Notes: generated from the sequence alone by a model not told the origin. Counted from the first letter of the stretch, positions 1-6,648 are shown. The stretch is 7,327 nt of DNA from Phycisphaerales bacterium (GCA_007127615.1 SKZB01000174.1:1-7327); one strand, 5' to 3'. Numbers and translations are program-made.

Positions 1-385
1 CGGCCGGCTCGGTCTCGGTTGTCTCGTCCGCCGCCTCCCCCAGCGCGGTTTTCTGCTGCTTCAACTCCTTCAGATCAAATCCGCAACGAATACAAACCAG
101 TGCTTCCGGATCAGCCAGCGGGGCATTGCAGTTCGGACACGGGTCGCCCTGATCGAGCGTTTCGGGGAGTGGCGATCGCACGCGATCCTCGACCCGTTCC
201 TCCAGTGGAATCACGCCATGATCATCCCCCGCGGCGCCGGGCGAGGTCGTTCGGTCCTTTTCGCGTTCGTCCGCCGCCCCATCGCCCGGATGCGCCTCCT
301 TGGACGGCCCATCCAACTCCCAGGCCGAATCATCCGAACCGGATGACGGGCCCTTGCCCTTGCGATCTTCCTCGGAGTCGTGCAT
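1..385 (-). CDS. Partial zinc-ribbon protein with acidic, low-complexity N-terminus (C-terminus off the left edge)
   Basis: The first 128 residues are visible and the reading frame is still open at the window edge. The start is the ATG at 385-383. An in-frame TGA lies six codons upstream and a GAGGAG Shine-Dalgarno at 402-397 sits 11 bases before the ATG, so no longer start is possible. Residues 1-80 are charged and rich in Asp, Glu, Gly, Ser and Pro, probably disordered. Residues 83-101 hold two CxxC knuckles (C83-P-N-C86 and C98-I-R-C101), followed by GFDLKEL, a typical small zinc ribbon. Such ribbons are common at the N-terminal side of planctomycete proteins of unknown function, often before membrane segments; no membrane segment is reached here. 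It is divergent from the yceI-like gene across a 374-base gap. I do not recognise the family. That it is a real gene rests on the zinc ribbon, the start signals and the codon pattern. Confidence 0.8.
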   Translation of the reverse strand, partial: MHDSEEDRKGKGPSSGSDDSAWELDGPSKEAHPGDGAADEREKDRTTSPGAAGDDHGVIPLEERVEDRVRSPLPETLDQGDPCPNCNAPLADPEALVCIRCGFDLKELKQQKTALGEAADETTETEPA

Positions 386-450
386 GTCGTCACACTCTCC
401 TCACGGCCAGAGAACACACTGATCGGCCGGGTGAACCGTGTCGCCCGGAC

Positions 451-486
451 CATCTTCATGCTATCGACCGGCCGGCCCGATGTCGC
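451..486 (-). promoter_or_regulatory. Candidate sigma70-type promoter for the left-edge zinc-ribbon gene
   Basis: On the minus strand a GCGACA box (486-481) is followed after exactly 17 bases by TAGCAT (463-458). Each hexamer matches its consensus at 4 of 6 positions. Transcription would start near 451, giving a leader of about 65 bases before the ATG at 385. Promoter calling by eye in GC-rich DNA is weak, so this is only a candidate. Confidence 0.3.
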
Positions 487-613
487 TGCTCTCCATTCGG
501 ATCCCGGGTGATCGAAACGGCCGGCCTCGACCGGGCGAGGACAGATTCTCGCGGATCAATGTTCATTGCGGGGAAGAATTCCCATCCCGGGTCGGTTTGG
601 TCTCGGGGCCTGG

Positions 614-643
614 ATGGGCATGGGCGTGAGCATGGGCATGGAC
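614..643 (+). repeat. Tandem hexamer array, five ATGGGC-like units
   Basis: Five consecutive hexamers read ATGGGC, ATGGGC, GTGAGC, ATGGGC, ATGGAC, so three are identical and the others differ by one or two bases. With the GGGG at 605-608, the plus strand carries four G-runs of three or more (605-608, 616-618, 622-624, 634-636), a possible G-quadruplex with one loop longer than the usual limit. The array lies about 120 bases upstream of the yceI-like start, possibly in its leader. Confidence 0.6.
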
Positions 644-759
644 CCGAACCCGGCGCCGACGCCGCGTTTGACGAAATGCACCTTCTGCATCGTTGCCACC
701 GCCACTTCCCCGGCCTGAATCGCGCCCGAAGAAAACTCACTCTTTCGAAGGAGAATCCC

Positions 760-1398
760 ATGCAACGTATCCTGCTCGCAACCCTTGTCCTGATCGGCGG
801 CCTCGTGTGGCTCGCGCAACCGGCCCTGCTTTCCAGCGCGGACGCCACCGTTGAGAATCGAAGCAACGCCGAGGCCACCGCCTACAGCATCGACAATGTT
901 CATTCCGCGGTCATTTTTCGCATCAAACATATGGGCGTGGCGTATTTCTACGGCCGGTTCAATCAGCTTGACGGCGTGATTCACTGGGACCGTGACAACC
1001 CCGGGAACAGCCGGTTCGATCTGCGCATCGATGCCGACAGCGTCGACACGAATCATTCCGGCCGCGACGAACACCTGCGCAGCCCCGACTTCTTCAACGT
1101 CTCCGAACACCCCACGATCGCTTTCAAGAGCAGCCGCATCGAACGACGCAGCGAAGGTCGCTATCGCATGACCGGTGAATTGACGCTTCACGGCGAGAGC
1201 AAGTCCATCACCGTTGATCTTCACCACACCGGCGCGGGTGAGCATCCGCGTTCCGGCCGCGCGCTTCACGGATTCGAATCGGTTTTCCGGATCAAGCGGA
1301 GCGACTTCGGTATGAACTACGGCATCGAGGCCGGCGCGATCGGCGACGAGGTTGAACTGCGCATCGGTATCGAAGCCATCGGCAGCCCGGACGAATAA
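760..1398 (+). CDS. YceI-family secreted protein (polyisoprenoid/lipid-binding lipocalin-like fold)
   Basis: The 212-residue product fits the YceI family (Pfam YceI). These exported proteins form an eight-stranded, lipocalin-like barrel that binds isoprenoid or other amphiphilic lipids; some are linked to stress resistance or quinone handling. Residues 1-29 form a signal peptide: MQR, a hydrophobic stretch LLATLVLIGGLVWLA, then a small-residue region. Family hallmarks run in order: YSIDNVHSAVIFRIKHMGV (42-60), a GRF-G-I-W segment (65-75), DADSVDTNHSGRDEHLRSPDF (91-111), HPTIAFKS (117-124), TGELTLHG (138-145) and RSDFGMNYG (180-188). The length is normal for a signal peptide plus one domain. 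The ATG at 760 is chosen over the open frame upstream because AAGGAG at 748-753 sits six bases before it and the signal peptide begins there. The gene ends in a hairpin terminator and appears monocistronic. The ligand and the exact role cannot be told from sequence. Confidence 0.92.
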   Translation: MQRILLATLVLIGGLVWLAQPALLSSADATVENRSNAEATAYSIDNVHSAVIFRIKHMGVAYFYGRFNQLDGVIHWDRDNPGNSRFDLRIDADSVDTNHSGRDEHLRSPDFFNVSEHPTIAFKSSRIERRSEGRYRMTGELTLHGESKSITVDLHHTGAGEHPRSGRALHGFESVFRIKRSDFGMNYGIEAGAIGDEVELRIGIEAIGSPDE

Positions 1399-1438
1399 TG
1401 TTCCAGCCGGACCGGCACGCCCAGCCGGATCTCCGATG

Positions 1439-1474
1439 CTGCGGGACGGATCACTGATCCGTCCCGCAGTTGTT
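1439..1474 (+). terminator. Intrinsic terminator of the yceI-like gene
   Basis: A perfect 14-bp stem, CTGCGGGACGGATC (1439-1452) with GATCCGTCCCGCAG (1456-1469), closes a 3-base loop and is followed by TTGTTT. It begins 40 bases after the stop codon. The T-run is short and follows the plus-strand side only. On the minus strand no T-run follows, so it would be a weaker barrier for rtcB transcripts. Confidence 0.75.
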
Positions 1475-1484
1475 TCGGCGTGTG

Positions 1485-1500
1485 GCGTCCGGCGGGACGC
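1485..1500 (-). other. Short hairpin just downstream of rtcB
   Basis: GCGTCC (1485-1490) and GGACGC (1495-1500) form a perfect 6-bp stem with a 4-base loop, beginning five bases after the rtcB stop codon. No T-run follows on the minus strand. It may protect the rtcB mRNA 3' end or act with the larger hairpin at 1439-1469, but it is not a convincing intrinsic terminator. Confidence 0.4.
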
Positions 1501-1504
1501 GCGT

Positions 1505-2908
1505 TCAATCCTCGGGCCGCTCCCCCGCGGGCGCCATCTTGACGATGCGCGGCTCGAAGCGCGCGAGAACATCCACCAGATCCGACTGCTGGGCCATGAC
1601 TTCGTGAATGTCCTTGTACACACCGGGCACTTCGTCCAGCCCCGCGCTGAGCAGAGTGACGTTGCGTTCGGCCAGCAGTTTCCTGACGCCGGACCACGTG
1701 AAGCTGGTCTTCGCCTTCTTCCGGGACATCACCCGACCCGCGCCGTGGCTGGCCGAGTGCAGCGAATCCTCCGATCCCCGGCCCCGGACGACGAATGCCG
1801 GACTGGCCATGGAACCGGGAATGATTCCCAGGACGCCCTCGCCGGCGGGGGTCGCGCCTTTCCGGTGGACGATGACCTCGCGCCGCTCTCCACCGATGAG
1901 GTGCCGTTCCTTCCACGCAAAGTTGTGGTGGTTCTCTACGTCGGCGATGACTTTCGCGCCCAGATGGCGGGCGATCGAGTCATGAATCACCGCATGATTC
2001 GCGGCCGCGTACGCGCCCATCAGGTTCATCGCGCGCCAGTACGCCTGACCATCCTCGGTCTCAAGATCCAGCCAGGCCAGGTGTCGCTGCGCTTTGGGCA
2101 GTTCCGGATGTTGATTCATGGCCAAGCGCGAGTAGTGATCCGCAACCTGGGCGCCGGCGCCGCGGCTTCCGGAGTGGGAGATGAGCGCGAGGTACTCTCC
2201 CTTCTCAAGGCCGAGCGCCTCGTCTTCTTCGATCGTGAGGACGCCCCATTCCACGAAGTGGTTACCCGAGCCGCTCGTACCGAGTTGCGACCACGCCTTG
2301 TCCCGGTTGCGCCGGGTGATCGGGCAGAAGGACCAGTCCTCATCCATGACCGCGTGCTCACGCGGCTTCTGGAACTTCGCGCCGATCCCGAACCGGGTCT
2401 CTTTTTCGATCGCGCCCGCGAGCCGGTCAGGCTGCGCGCGGACGGCATGGGCGGGCAGATCAAAAACGCTCATCTTCATCCGGCAGGCGATGTCCACGCC
2501 GACCGCGTAGGGAATGACGGCATTGTCCGTCGCCAGCACCCCGCCGATCGGCAGGCCGTAACCGAGATGCGCATCGGGCATCAGCGCCCCGGCCACCGCG
2601 ACGGGCAGGCGGGCGGCATTCTCCATCTGCTCGATCGCGTTCTGATCGAGATCCTGACCCCACTGTTTCCACGGCACCGGCTCCGCGTTGACCGGTCTCT
2701 CGGGAGCCGGCGCATCGCGCAAGACCAGCGCGAGCGGGCCGAAAATCGCATCCGCCACGTGCGCCTCCGGATCGGCCGCGACAGATCGCAGTCGGTCCTG
2801 CCGCTCACGTTTGTTCAACCCGCTGCCCGCGGCGTGGCGCAGAAGCTTCCCGGCGAGTTTGTGGGCACCGGCCGGGATACCGATCTGTTCCATTTCACGC
2901 GGCTTCAT
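1505..2908 (-). CDS. rtcB: RNA-splicing ligase RtcB (3'-phosphate/5'-OH RNA ligase)
   Basis: RtcB joins RNA 2',3'-cyclic phosphate or 3'-phosphate ends to 5'-hydroxyl ends using GTP and Mn2+, through a guanylylated histidine, in RNA repair and tRNA splicing. The metal and nucleotide site is complete: GVDIAC with D139 and C142, GSGNHFVEW with N216 and H217, SHSGSRGAG with H245, the ENHHNFA motif (325-331) with H328, and HSASHGAGR with H388 as the likely guanylylated residue. At 467 residues it is closer to the long archaeal-type enzyme (about 480) than to E. coli RtcB (408). The ATG at 2908 has GGAAG (2917-2913) four bases upstream, and the canonical N-terminus (MKPREMEQIGIP) supports it. Its start overlaps the stop of the preceding small ORF as ATGA, suggesting translational coupling. 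No archease or RtcR gene lies in the window. The enzyme looks intact and active. Confidence 0.97.
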   Translation of the reverse strand: MKPREMEQIGIPAGAHKLAGKLLRHAAGSGLNKRERQDRLRSVAADPEAHVADAIFGPLALVLRDAPAPERPVNAEPVPWKQWGQDLDQNAIEQMENAARLPVAVAGALMPDAHLGYGLPIGGVLATDNAVIPYAVGVDIACRMKMSVFDLPAHAVRAQPDRLAGAIEKETRFGIGAKFQKPREHAVMDEDWSFCPITRRNRDKAWSQLGTSGSGNHFVEWGVLTIEEDEALGLEKGEYLALISHSGSRGAGAQVADHYSRLAMNQHPELPKAQRHLAWLDLETEDGQAYWRAMNLMGAYAAANHAVIHDSIARHLGAKVIADVENHHNFAWKERHLIGGERREVIVHRKGATPAGEGVLGIIPGSMASPAFVVRGRGSEDSLHSASHGAGRVMSRKKAKTSFTWSGVRKLLAERNVTLLSAGLDEVPGVYKDIHEVMAQQSDLVDVLARFEPRIVKMAPAGERPED

Positions 2909-2997
2909 CGATCTTCCGTGCCAGCAACTGCAATGCGCTCAGCCGCATGGAGAGAGTCGGAACCACGCCACTTTACGCTCAGCGAAAAATCGGTCAT
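2905..2997 (-). CDS. Small ORF (30 residues) coupled to rtcB, function unknown
   Basis: This ORF starts at ATG 2997, preceded at six bases by a GGAGG Shine-Dalgarno (3008-3004), the best ribosome site in the window. Its TGA (2907-2905) overlaps the rtcB ATG as ATGA. It begins 16 bases after the stop of the UDP-glucose dehydrogenase gene. The peptide starts MTDFSLSVKW and ends VAGTEDR; it has no signal peptide, cysteine pair or membrane segment, and I recognise no family. It could be a genuine small protein, a leader whose translation delivers ribosomes to the rtcB start, or chance. A frameshifted longer rtcB N-terminus is less likely because rtcB already has a family-typical start. Ribosome site and overlap are seen directly; translation is inferred. 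Confidence 0.5.
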   Translation of the reverse strand: MTDFSLSVKWRGSDSLHAAERIAVAGTEDR

Positions 2998-3013
2998 CGG
3001 CGACCTCCGACGG

Positions 3014-4372
3014 TTATCGGGCGCCGGCCGGTGAGCCTTCTCCCGGCGCGAGGACCGGCGGTCGCCCGATGGCGTAGTAGGTGAACCCGTGCTGTTCCAT
3101 GGTCACGCGGCGGAGGATGTTGCGGCCGTCAAAGATGACCTTCTGCTTAAGCTGCTTTCCGATGCGTTCGAAATCGGGGTGCCGAAACTCACTCCATTCG
3201 GTGCAGATGATGAGCGCATCGGCACCATCAATGGTCTCGTACATGCCGCTGGCGATCTCCACGTCGGGCAGTCGTTTGCGCAGGTTGTCGGCCGCGACCG
3301 AGTCGAACGCCCGAACCTTTGCCCCGGCCGCCAGAGCACGCTCCATCAGCGTGACCGCCGGCGCTTCACGGATGTCATCGGTCTCGGGCTTGAAAGCGAT
3401 CCCCCAGAAACCGAGCGTCAGGCCGGAGACATCACCGCCGAAGTGCTTGAAAATCTTGTTCCAGAAGTGGCCGCGCTGATCCTGATTGACTTCGTGCACC
3501 GCCGCGTTGAGCTTGCAGTCAAAGCCCGCCTGCCGGCCCATACCGATCACCGCGAGGGTGTCCTTCGGAAAGCACGATCCGCCGTAACCGAGGCCGGGAT
3601 AAAGAAACTGATTCCCGATCCGATGATCCGCGCACATACCTTCGCGCACCGAGCGCACATCGGCGCCGTAATGCTCACACAGGTTGGCGATCTCGTTGAT
3701 GAAGCTGATCTTGCAGGCGAGCATGGCGTTGGAGGCGTACTTGATCATCTCCGAGGACCGGATGTCGGTCACGATGATCGGGTTGCCCTGACGGACGAAC
3801 GGTTCGTACAACTCGTTCAAGATCTCGCCGGACTTCTCTTCCTCTACGCCGCAGACCACACGGTCGGGCTTCATGAAGTCACTGACCGCCGCGCCTTCCT
3901 TGAGAAACTCGGGATTGTTGGCGATATAGAACGGCACGTTGGTCCTGCGCCGGATCGTGTCGCGCACCAGTTCGGTCGTGCCGACCGGCACGGTGGACTT
4001 CACCACGATGAGCTTGCGCCCCTCCTTCGCGCCGACGCGGTCGAGTGCGTCGGCGATATCTTCCGCCGCGGCGACCACGTACTTGAGATCCGCACTGCCA
4101 TCCTCATCCGAGGGTGTGCCCACACAGATGAAGATCGCTTCGGCGTCCTCGTACGCTGTGGCCTTCTCCGTGGTGAACGTCAGCCGCCCGGCCGCGGTAT
4201 TTCGGCCGATCATCTCCTTCAGCCCCGGCTCGTAAATGGGGACGCCGCCCTCTTTGAGCGTGCGGATCTTCTCCGGGTCGACATCCAGACACATCACATC
4301 GTTGCCGGAGTTCGCGAAGCAGGTTCCGGTGACAAGTCCGACGTATCCCGTGCCGACCATCGTGAGTTTCAT
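3014..4372 (-). CDS. ugd: UDP-glucose 6-dehydrogenase
   Basis: The enzyme oxidises UDP-glucose twice with NAD+ to give UDP-glucuronate, a precursor for capsule, exopolysaccharide and lipopolysaccharide sugars; it is cytoplasmic. The 452-residue length is normal. The N-terminal Rossmann domain opens with the NAD-binding VGTGYVG (6-12), followed by CVGTPSDEDGSADL (83-96), KSTVPVGTT (125-133) and NNPEFLKEG (152-160). The central helix carries K211 and N215 (EMIKYASNA). The catalytic loop is GYGGSCFPKD (262-271) with nucleophile C267. The UDP-binding C-terminal domain includes GIAFKPETDDIREAP (324-338), a second Rossmann-like strand (AKVRAFD) and the DGRN motif (415-418). The ATG at 4372 has GGAGAG (4388-4383) ten bases upstream. 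Because the family overlaps with GDP-mannose and UDP-N-acetylmannosamine dehydrogenases, substrate is assigned by motif similarity. No glycosyltransferase or polysaccharide cluster is adjacent. Confidence 0.95.
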   Translation of the reverse strand: MKLTMVGTGYVGLVTGTCFANSGNDVMCLDVDPEKIRTLKEGGVPIYEPGLKEMIGRNTAAGRLTFTTEKATAYEDAEAIFICVGTPSDEDGSADLKYVVAAAEDIADALDRVGAKEGRKLIVVKSTVPVGTTELVRDTIRRRTNVPFYIANNPEFLKEGAAVSDFMKPDRVVCGVEEEKSGEILNELYEPFVRQGNPIIVTDIRSSEMIKYASNAMLACKISFINEIANLCEHYGADVRSVREGMCADHRIGNQFLYPGLGYGGSCFPKDTLAVIGMGRQAGFDCKLNAAVHEVNQDQRGHFWNKIFKHFGGDVSGLTLGFWGIAFKPETDDIREAPAVTLMERALAAGAKVRAFDSVAADNLRKRLPDVEIASGMYETIDGADALIICTEWSEFRHPDFERIGKQLKQKVIFDGRNILRRVTMEQHGFTYYAIGRPPVLAPGEGSPAGAR

Positions 4373-4433
4373 AGCGCTTCATCTCTCCAGAGTCGAGTTT
4401 ACTGCGGTGCCGAGGTGCGGCCTGCCCGCGCGG

Positions 4434-4449
4434 GGAGTCCATCCTAGCA
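4434..4449 (-). promoter_or_regulatory. Candidate extended -10 promoter for ugd
   Basis: The minus strand reads TGCTAGGAT (4449-4441): a TAGGAT -10 box preceded by the TGn extension. The base composition upstream offers no good -35 at 17 bases (GTGCCG). Transcription would begin near 4434, giving a 62-base leader. The box lies in the 123-base gap between the alkyltransferase and ugd, where no terminator is visible, so ugd may also be read through from upstream. Confidence 0.35.
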
Positions 4450-4495
4450 AAGGTCGGGCGTCCCGGCACGGCGTGCGCACGGTCGGTATCGGGAA

Positions 4496-5041
4496 TCAAC
4501 CGGCGGCTGAGGCGGTGACACCGACCGCAACGGCGACCCGCTCGTGTTCGAGCAGAGCTCTCTTGAGAACGACCGGATCGCTCGCCGCATCGGTCGTCCC
4601 GACGAATCCATGCAGTTGACCGGTCGCGCCGATCACCCGGTGGCAGGGGGTGATGATCGGCATGGGGTTCTGCCGCATCGCCTGCCCCGCCGCGCGGGCC
4701 GCCGCGGGGGTACTGCCCGCCCGGCGGGCCAACTCGCCGTAACTGATCGTCTCACCGGAGGGAATGGCCCGACAAGCGCGCCAGCACGCGCGATGAAACG
4801 GTCCACCGGCCGGCAGGGGCGCGTTCGCGAAACTCACCTCATCTCCCGCAAAGTACGCCTGCAGCCGGTCCACCAGCCCCGGCTCCAGGGATTCATCGAA
4901 GACCCCGCCTTCCGACCAGTCCGCATCAAAGTGCGCCACCCAGCCGGTCCGAACCGCCCCGTCCCCGCGCACCATCAGCGCAAACGGTCCGGTGAACGAA
5001 TCAATGATGCGAAAATGAAATCTCGCGTCCGGGTGAAACAT
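4496..5041 (-). CDS. ogt: Methylated-DNA--protein-cysteine S-methyltransferase (O6-alkylguanine-DNA alkyltransferase)
   Basis: This suicide DNA-repair protein moves the alkyl group of O6-alkylguanine (or O4-alkylthymine) onto its own cysteine. The 181-residue product has a divergent N-terminal ribonuclease-H-like domain (about 1-80) and a clear C-terminal catalytic domain: PFHRACWRACRAIPSGETIS (81-100), YGELARRAG (101-109), an AARAAGQAMRQNP segment with arginine-finger R116, and the active-site PCHRV (132-136) with C133. The segment after it, GFVGTTDAASDPVVLKRALLEHE, departs from the usual GYGGGLxxKxxLLxxE by an insertion of several residues. The frame is open from a TTG at 5059, but the ATG at 5041 is preferred because GGGGAG (5053-5048) lies six bases before it. 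The gene begins 14 bases after the hydrolase stop and is probably co-transcribed with it. Whether it is Ogt- or Ada-C-like in regulation cannot be told; there is no Ada regulatory domain. Confidence 0.93.
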   Translation of the reverse strand: MFHPDARFHFRIIDSFTGPFALMVRGDGAVRTGWVAHFDADWSEGGVFDESLEPGLVDRLQAYFAGDEVSFANAPLPAGGPFHRACWRACRAIPSGETISYGELARRAGSTPAAARAAGQAMRQNPMPIITPCHRVIGATGQLHGFVGTTDAASDPVVLKRALLEHERVAVAVGVTASAAG

Positions 5042-5055
5042 CAACGGCTCCCCTT

Positions 5056-6648
5056 TCAATTCCGGCGCGGATCCTGCCAGATGTAGTCCGCCACCACGGG
5101 GAAGTGATCCGTCGCGGTGGTGGTGTCGGAGGCGAGCAGGCCGTGCTTCTCAAGCCACTTCACCGGTACTTCCTCGGTTTCGAGCACGAACGACCGTCCG
5201 GCGCGCAGTGTGGATTCGCTGAACAGCAGAAAATCGAGACGGCCGGGCGTGAACTGCGAACGACGTTCCGACCAGGTGGCGTTCATCCGTCCGCTGAGAT
5301 GATAAGCGTCGGTGGTCTTGAGGTTCGAGCCATCGGGCGCGATGCCCCGGCCGAGAACCAGCTTCGGCTCGCGCGCGCCGACGAGGTTCAGATCGCCGCC
5401 GATGACCACCCCACCGAAATCATGCGCCCGCAATGCCTGTCGTACGGCGTTGTTGATGAGCTGCACTTCCTCCAGGCGCTGACGATCCTCGCGCGTGTCC
5501 ATCCCGCCGCAGCACTTCAGATGCGTCGAGACCACGAGCAGTTCCTTTTCGCCCACCGTGATCGCGGCCCCGGCCACGCGGACCTGCCGGTCGGGCCGAT
5601 CGGGATAGGGAATCGTTTCGACCGCCTGCACCGGCCGGATCGGCAGGCGGCTGGCGATGGCGCAGCGCAGCGGTCCGCCGCCCTCGCCGAAGACCACGCG
5701 CCACTCCATGCCATCTCCGGCCGGGACGTGCTCGTTCATGAACCCGGCCATCTGGCTCGCGCTGTTACGCGGCGTCAGTTCCTGCCACAAAACGACATCG
5801 GGATCGAGGGCCTGGAGAATCCGCGCGAACGGGCCGGGGTTGGCGATCATCGAACCGTGCTCCGCATTCCAGCTCATCACCCGCACGTCCGTCCCCTCCG
5901 CTCGCTTCAGGGGATCATCTTCGAACGAAATTTCCGTCGGTTCGGTTGACGTCAACCGGTACGTAAACGTCGGCGTGTGGTGGAGCACGTTCTCCTCCGA
6001 ATCCAGGAGGACGAACTGGCCGGCCAACCGGTCTCCATCGAACGTCTTCGGCGAGCCGGGCAGCGTGACCCCGCGTTCGAGCCGCATTTCAACGTACCGG
6101 CTGGCATGGGTCGGCGCGAAGGCGAAGCTGAGATCGTAGGGGCTCAAGCCATCGCGGCCGCCATCCTCCAGCGCCGCGGATCGCAGCGCCATGCCCATGC
6201 CGGGTCGACCGGGGTTGCGCGTGTTCTCCGGCGTGAACTCCAGCGCGAGATCACCACCCCGAAGGCCAAAAATCGGCCGCCCGGTCTGTTGGTCACCGTC
6301 CACGTCGAGCGCGAGCACCATGCGCCCGTCGAGCCGCTGGGGGTTGACCGGCCGGCCCAGATCCACAAAGAAGTACACGAACTCATGATCGTGGGTGATG
6401 CGCACTTCCTGAAATCGGAGCGGGGCTTCATCCGCCGCGGCGGTACGAGCGCGCGTGACCGGCCGAATGCGCTGCCAGTCCTCGAACTTGCCGTCGATCG
6501 AGATCGTCGGCGCCTCGGTTGCGGCGACGGTCCGGCCGTCCTGTTCGCGGTCCGGAGAAGTGGACTGCGGCTGAGCGGTGAGAACCGACGTCGCGGTGAA
6601 CAGCGCGGCCAGCGCTATCGCTGGAGCCAGGAGATTTCGTTCGAGCAT
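5056..6648 (-). CDS. Secreted endonuclease/exonuclease/phosphatase-family protein with N-terminal CBM9-like domain
   Basis: The 530-residue product has a signal peptide (1-25; hydrophobic PAIALAALFTA, predicted cut after LTA). Residues about 47-235 resemble a CBM9-like/DOMON beta-sandwich: ISIDGKFEDWQ (49-59), a VYFFVDLG strand (91-98) and LALDVDGDQQTGR (112-124). Residues 254-525 form an EEP (DNase I/exonuclease III/sphingomyelinase-like) metal-dependent hydrolase: VRVMSWNAEHG (N261), VVLWQE (E290), VVSTHLKC (H376), GGDLN (D419, N421), GRLDFLLFS (D472) and TDHFPVVADY (D514, H515). All catalytic positions are present. Substrate could be nucleic acid, a phospholipid head group or a phosphorylated sugar; the sequence does not decide. 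The CBM9-like part may bind carbohydrate or be structural only. The ATG at 6648 has GAGGAA (6663-6658) nine bases upstream. It is the first gene of a minus-strand pair with ogt; no functional link between a secreted hydrolase and a cytoplasmic alkyltransferase is obvious. Confidence 0.88.
   Translation of the reverse strand: MLERNLLAPAIALAALFTATSVLTAQPQSTSPDREQDGRTVAATEAPTISIDGKFEDWQRIRPVTRARTAAADEAPLRFQEVRITHDHEFVYFFVDLGRPVNPQRLDGRMVLALDVDGDQQTGRPIFGLRGGDLALEFTPENTRNPGRPGMGMALRSAALEDGGRDGLSPYDLSFAFAPTHASRYVEMRLERGVTLPGSPKTFDGDRLAGQFVLLDSEENVLHHTPTFTYRLTSTEPTEISFEDDPLKRAEGTDVRVMSWNAEHGSMIANPGPFARILQALDPDVVLWQELTPRNSASQMAGFMNEHVPAGDGMEWRVVFGEGGGPLRCAIASRLPIRPVQAVETIPYPDRPDRQVRVAGAAITVGEKELLVVSTHLKCCGGMDTREDRQRLEEVQLINNAVRQALRAHDFGGVVIGGDLNLVGAREPKLVLGRGIAPDGSNLKTTDAYHLSGRMNATWSERRSQFTPGRLDFLLFSESTLRAGRSFVLETEEVPVKWLEKHGLLASDTTTATDHFPVVADYIWQDPRRN

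Larger units (their letters stand above)
386..759. other. Divergent intergenic region (374 bases)
   Basis: No gene longer than a few dozen codons is supported here. It holds the candidate minus-strand promoter, an inverted repeat GGGAA-GAA-TTCCC at 571-583, a tandem hexamer array at 614-643 and the Shine-Dalgarno of the yceI-like gene. The reading frame of the yceI-like gene stays open through this region, but the conceptual peptide is rich in Arg, Pro and His and looks non-coding. I could not find a good plus-strand promoter: a TTGACG at 668-673 has no matching -10 box at 16-18 bases. Confidence 0.6.

Noticed and set aside
614..718. A 34-codon plus-strand ORF beginning with Met-Gly repeats and ending in a Cys-containing hydrophobic stretch.
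   Set aside because: No convincing ribosome site, and the Met-Gly start is simply the translation of the hexamer array; not reported as a gene.
19..759. An N-terminal extension of the yceI-like frame, open for almost 250 codons upstream of 760.
   Set aside because: The conceptual peptide is rich in Arg, Pro and His, covers the antisense of the left-edge zinc-ribbon gene, and ignores the AAGGAG site and signal peptide at 760.
556..1623. A 355-codon minus-strand reading frame.
   Set aside because: It lies antisense to the yceI-like gene and overlaps the 3' end of rtcB; both of those are well supported.
1352..3034. A 560-codon plus-strand reading frame.
   Set aside because: It lies opposite rtcB, whose motifs are complete; its translation is Arg/Asp-rich with no recognisable motif and arises from GC-rich third positions.
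3089..4447. A 452-codon plus-strand reading frame.
   Set aside because: It is the antisense of ugd, which carries every catalytic motif; no domain is recognisable in the plus-strand translation.
4452..4490. A GC-rich palindrome (CCGTGCGCACGG-like) between ogt and ugd, considered as a terminator.
   Set aside because: The arms are short and no T-run follows on the minus strand.
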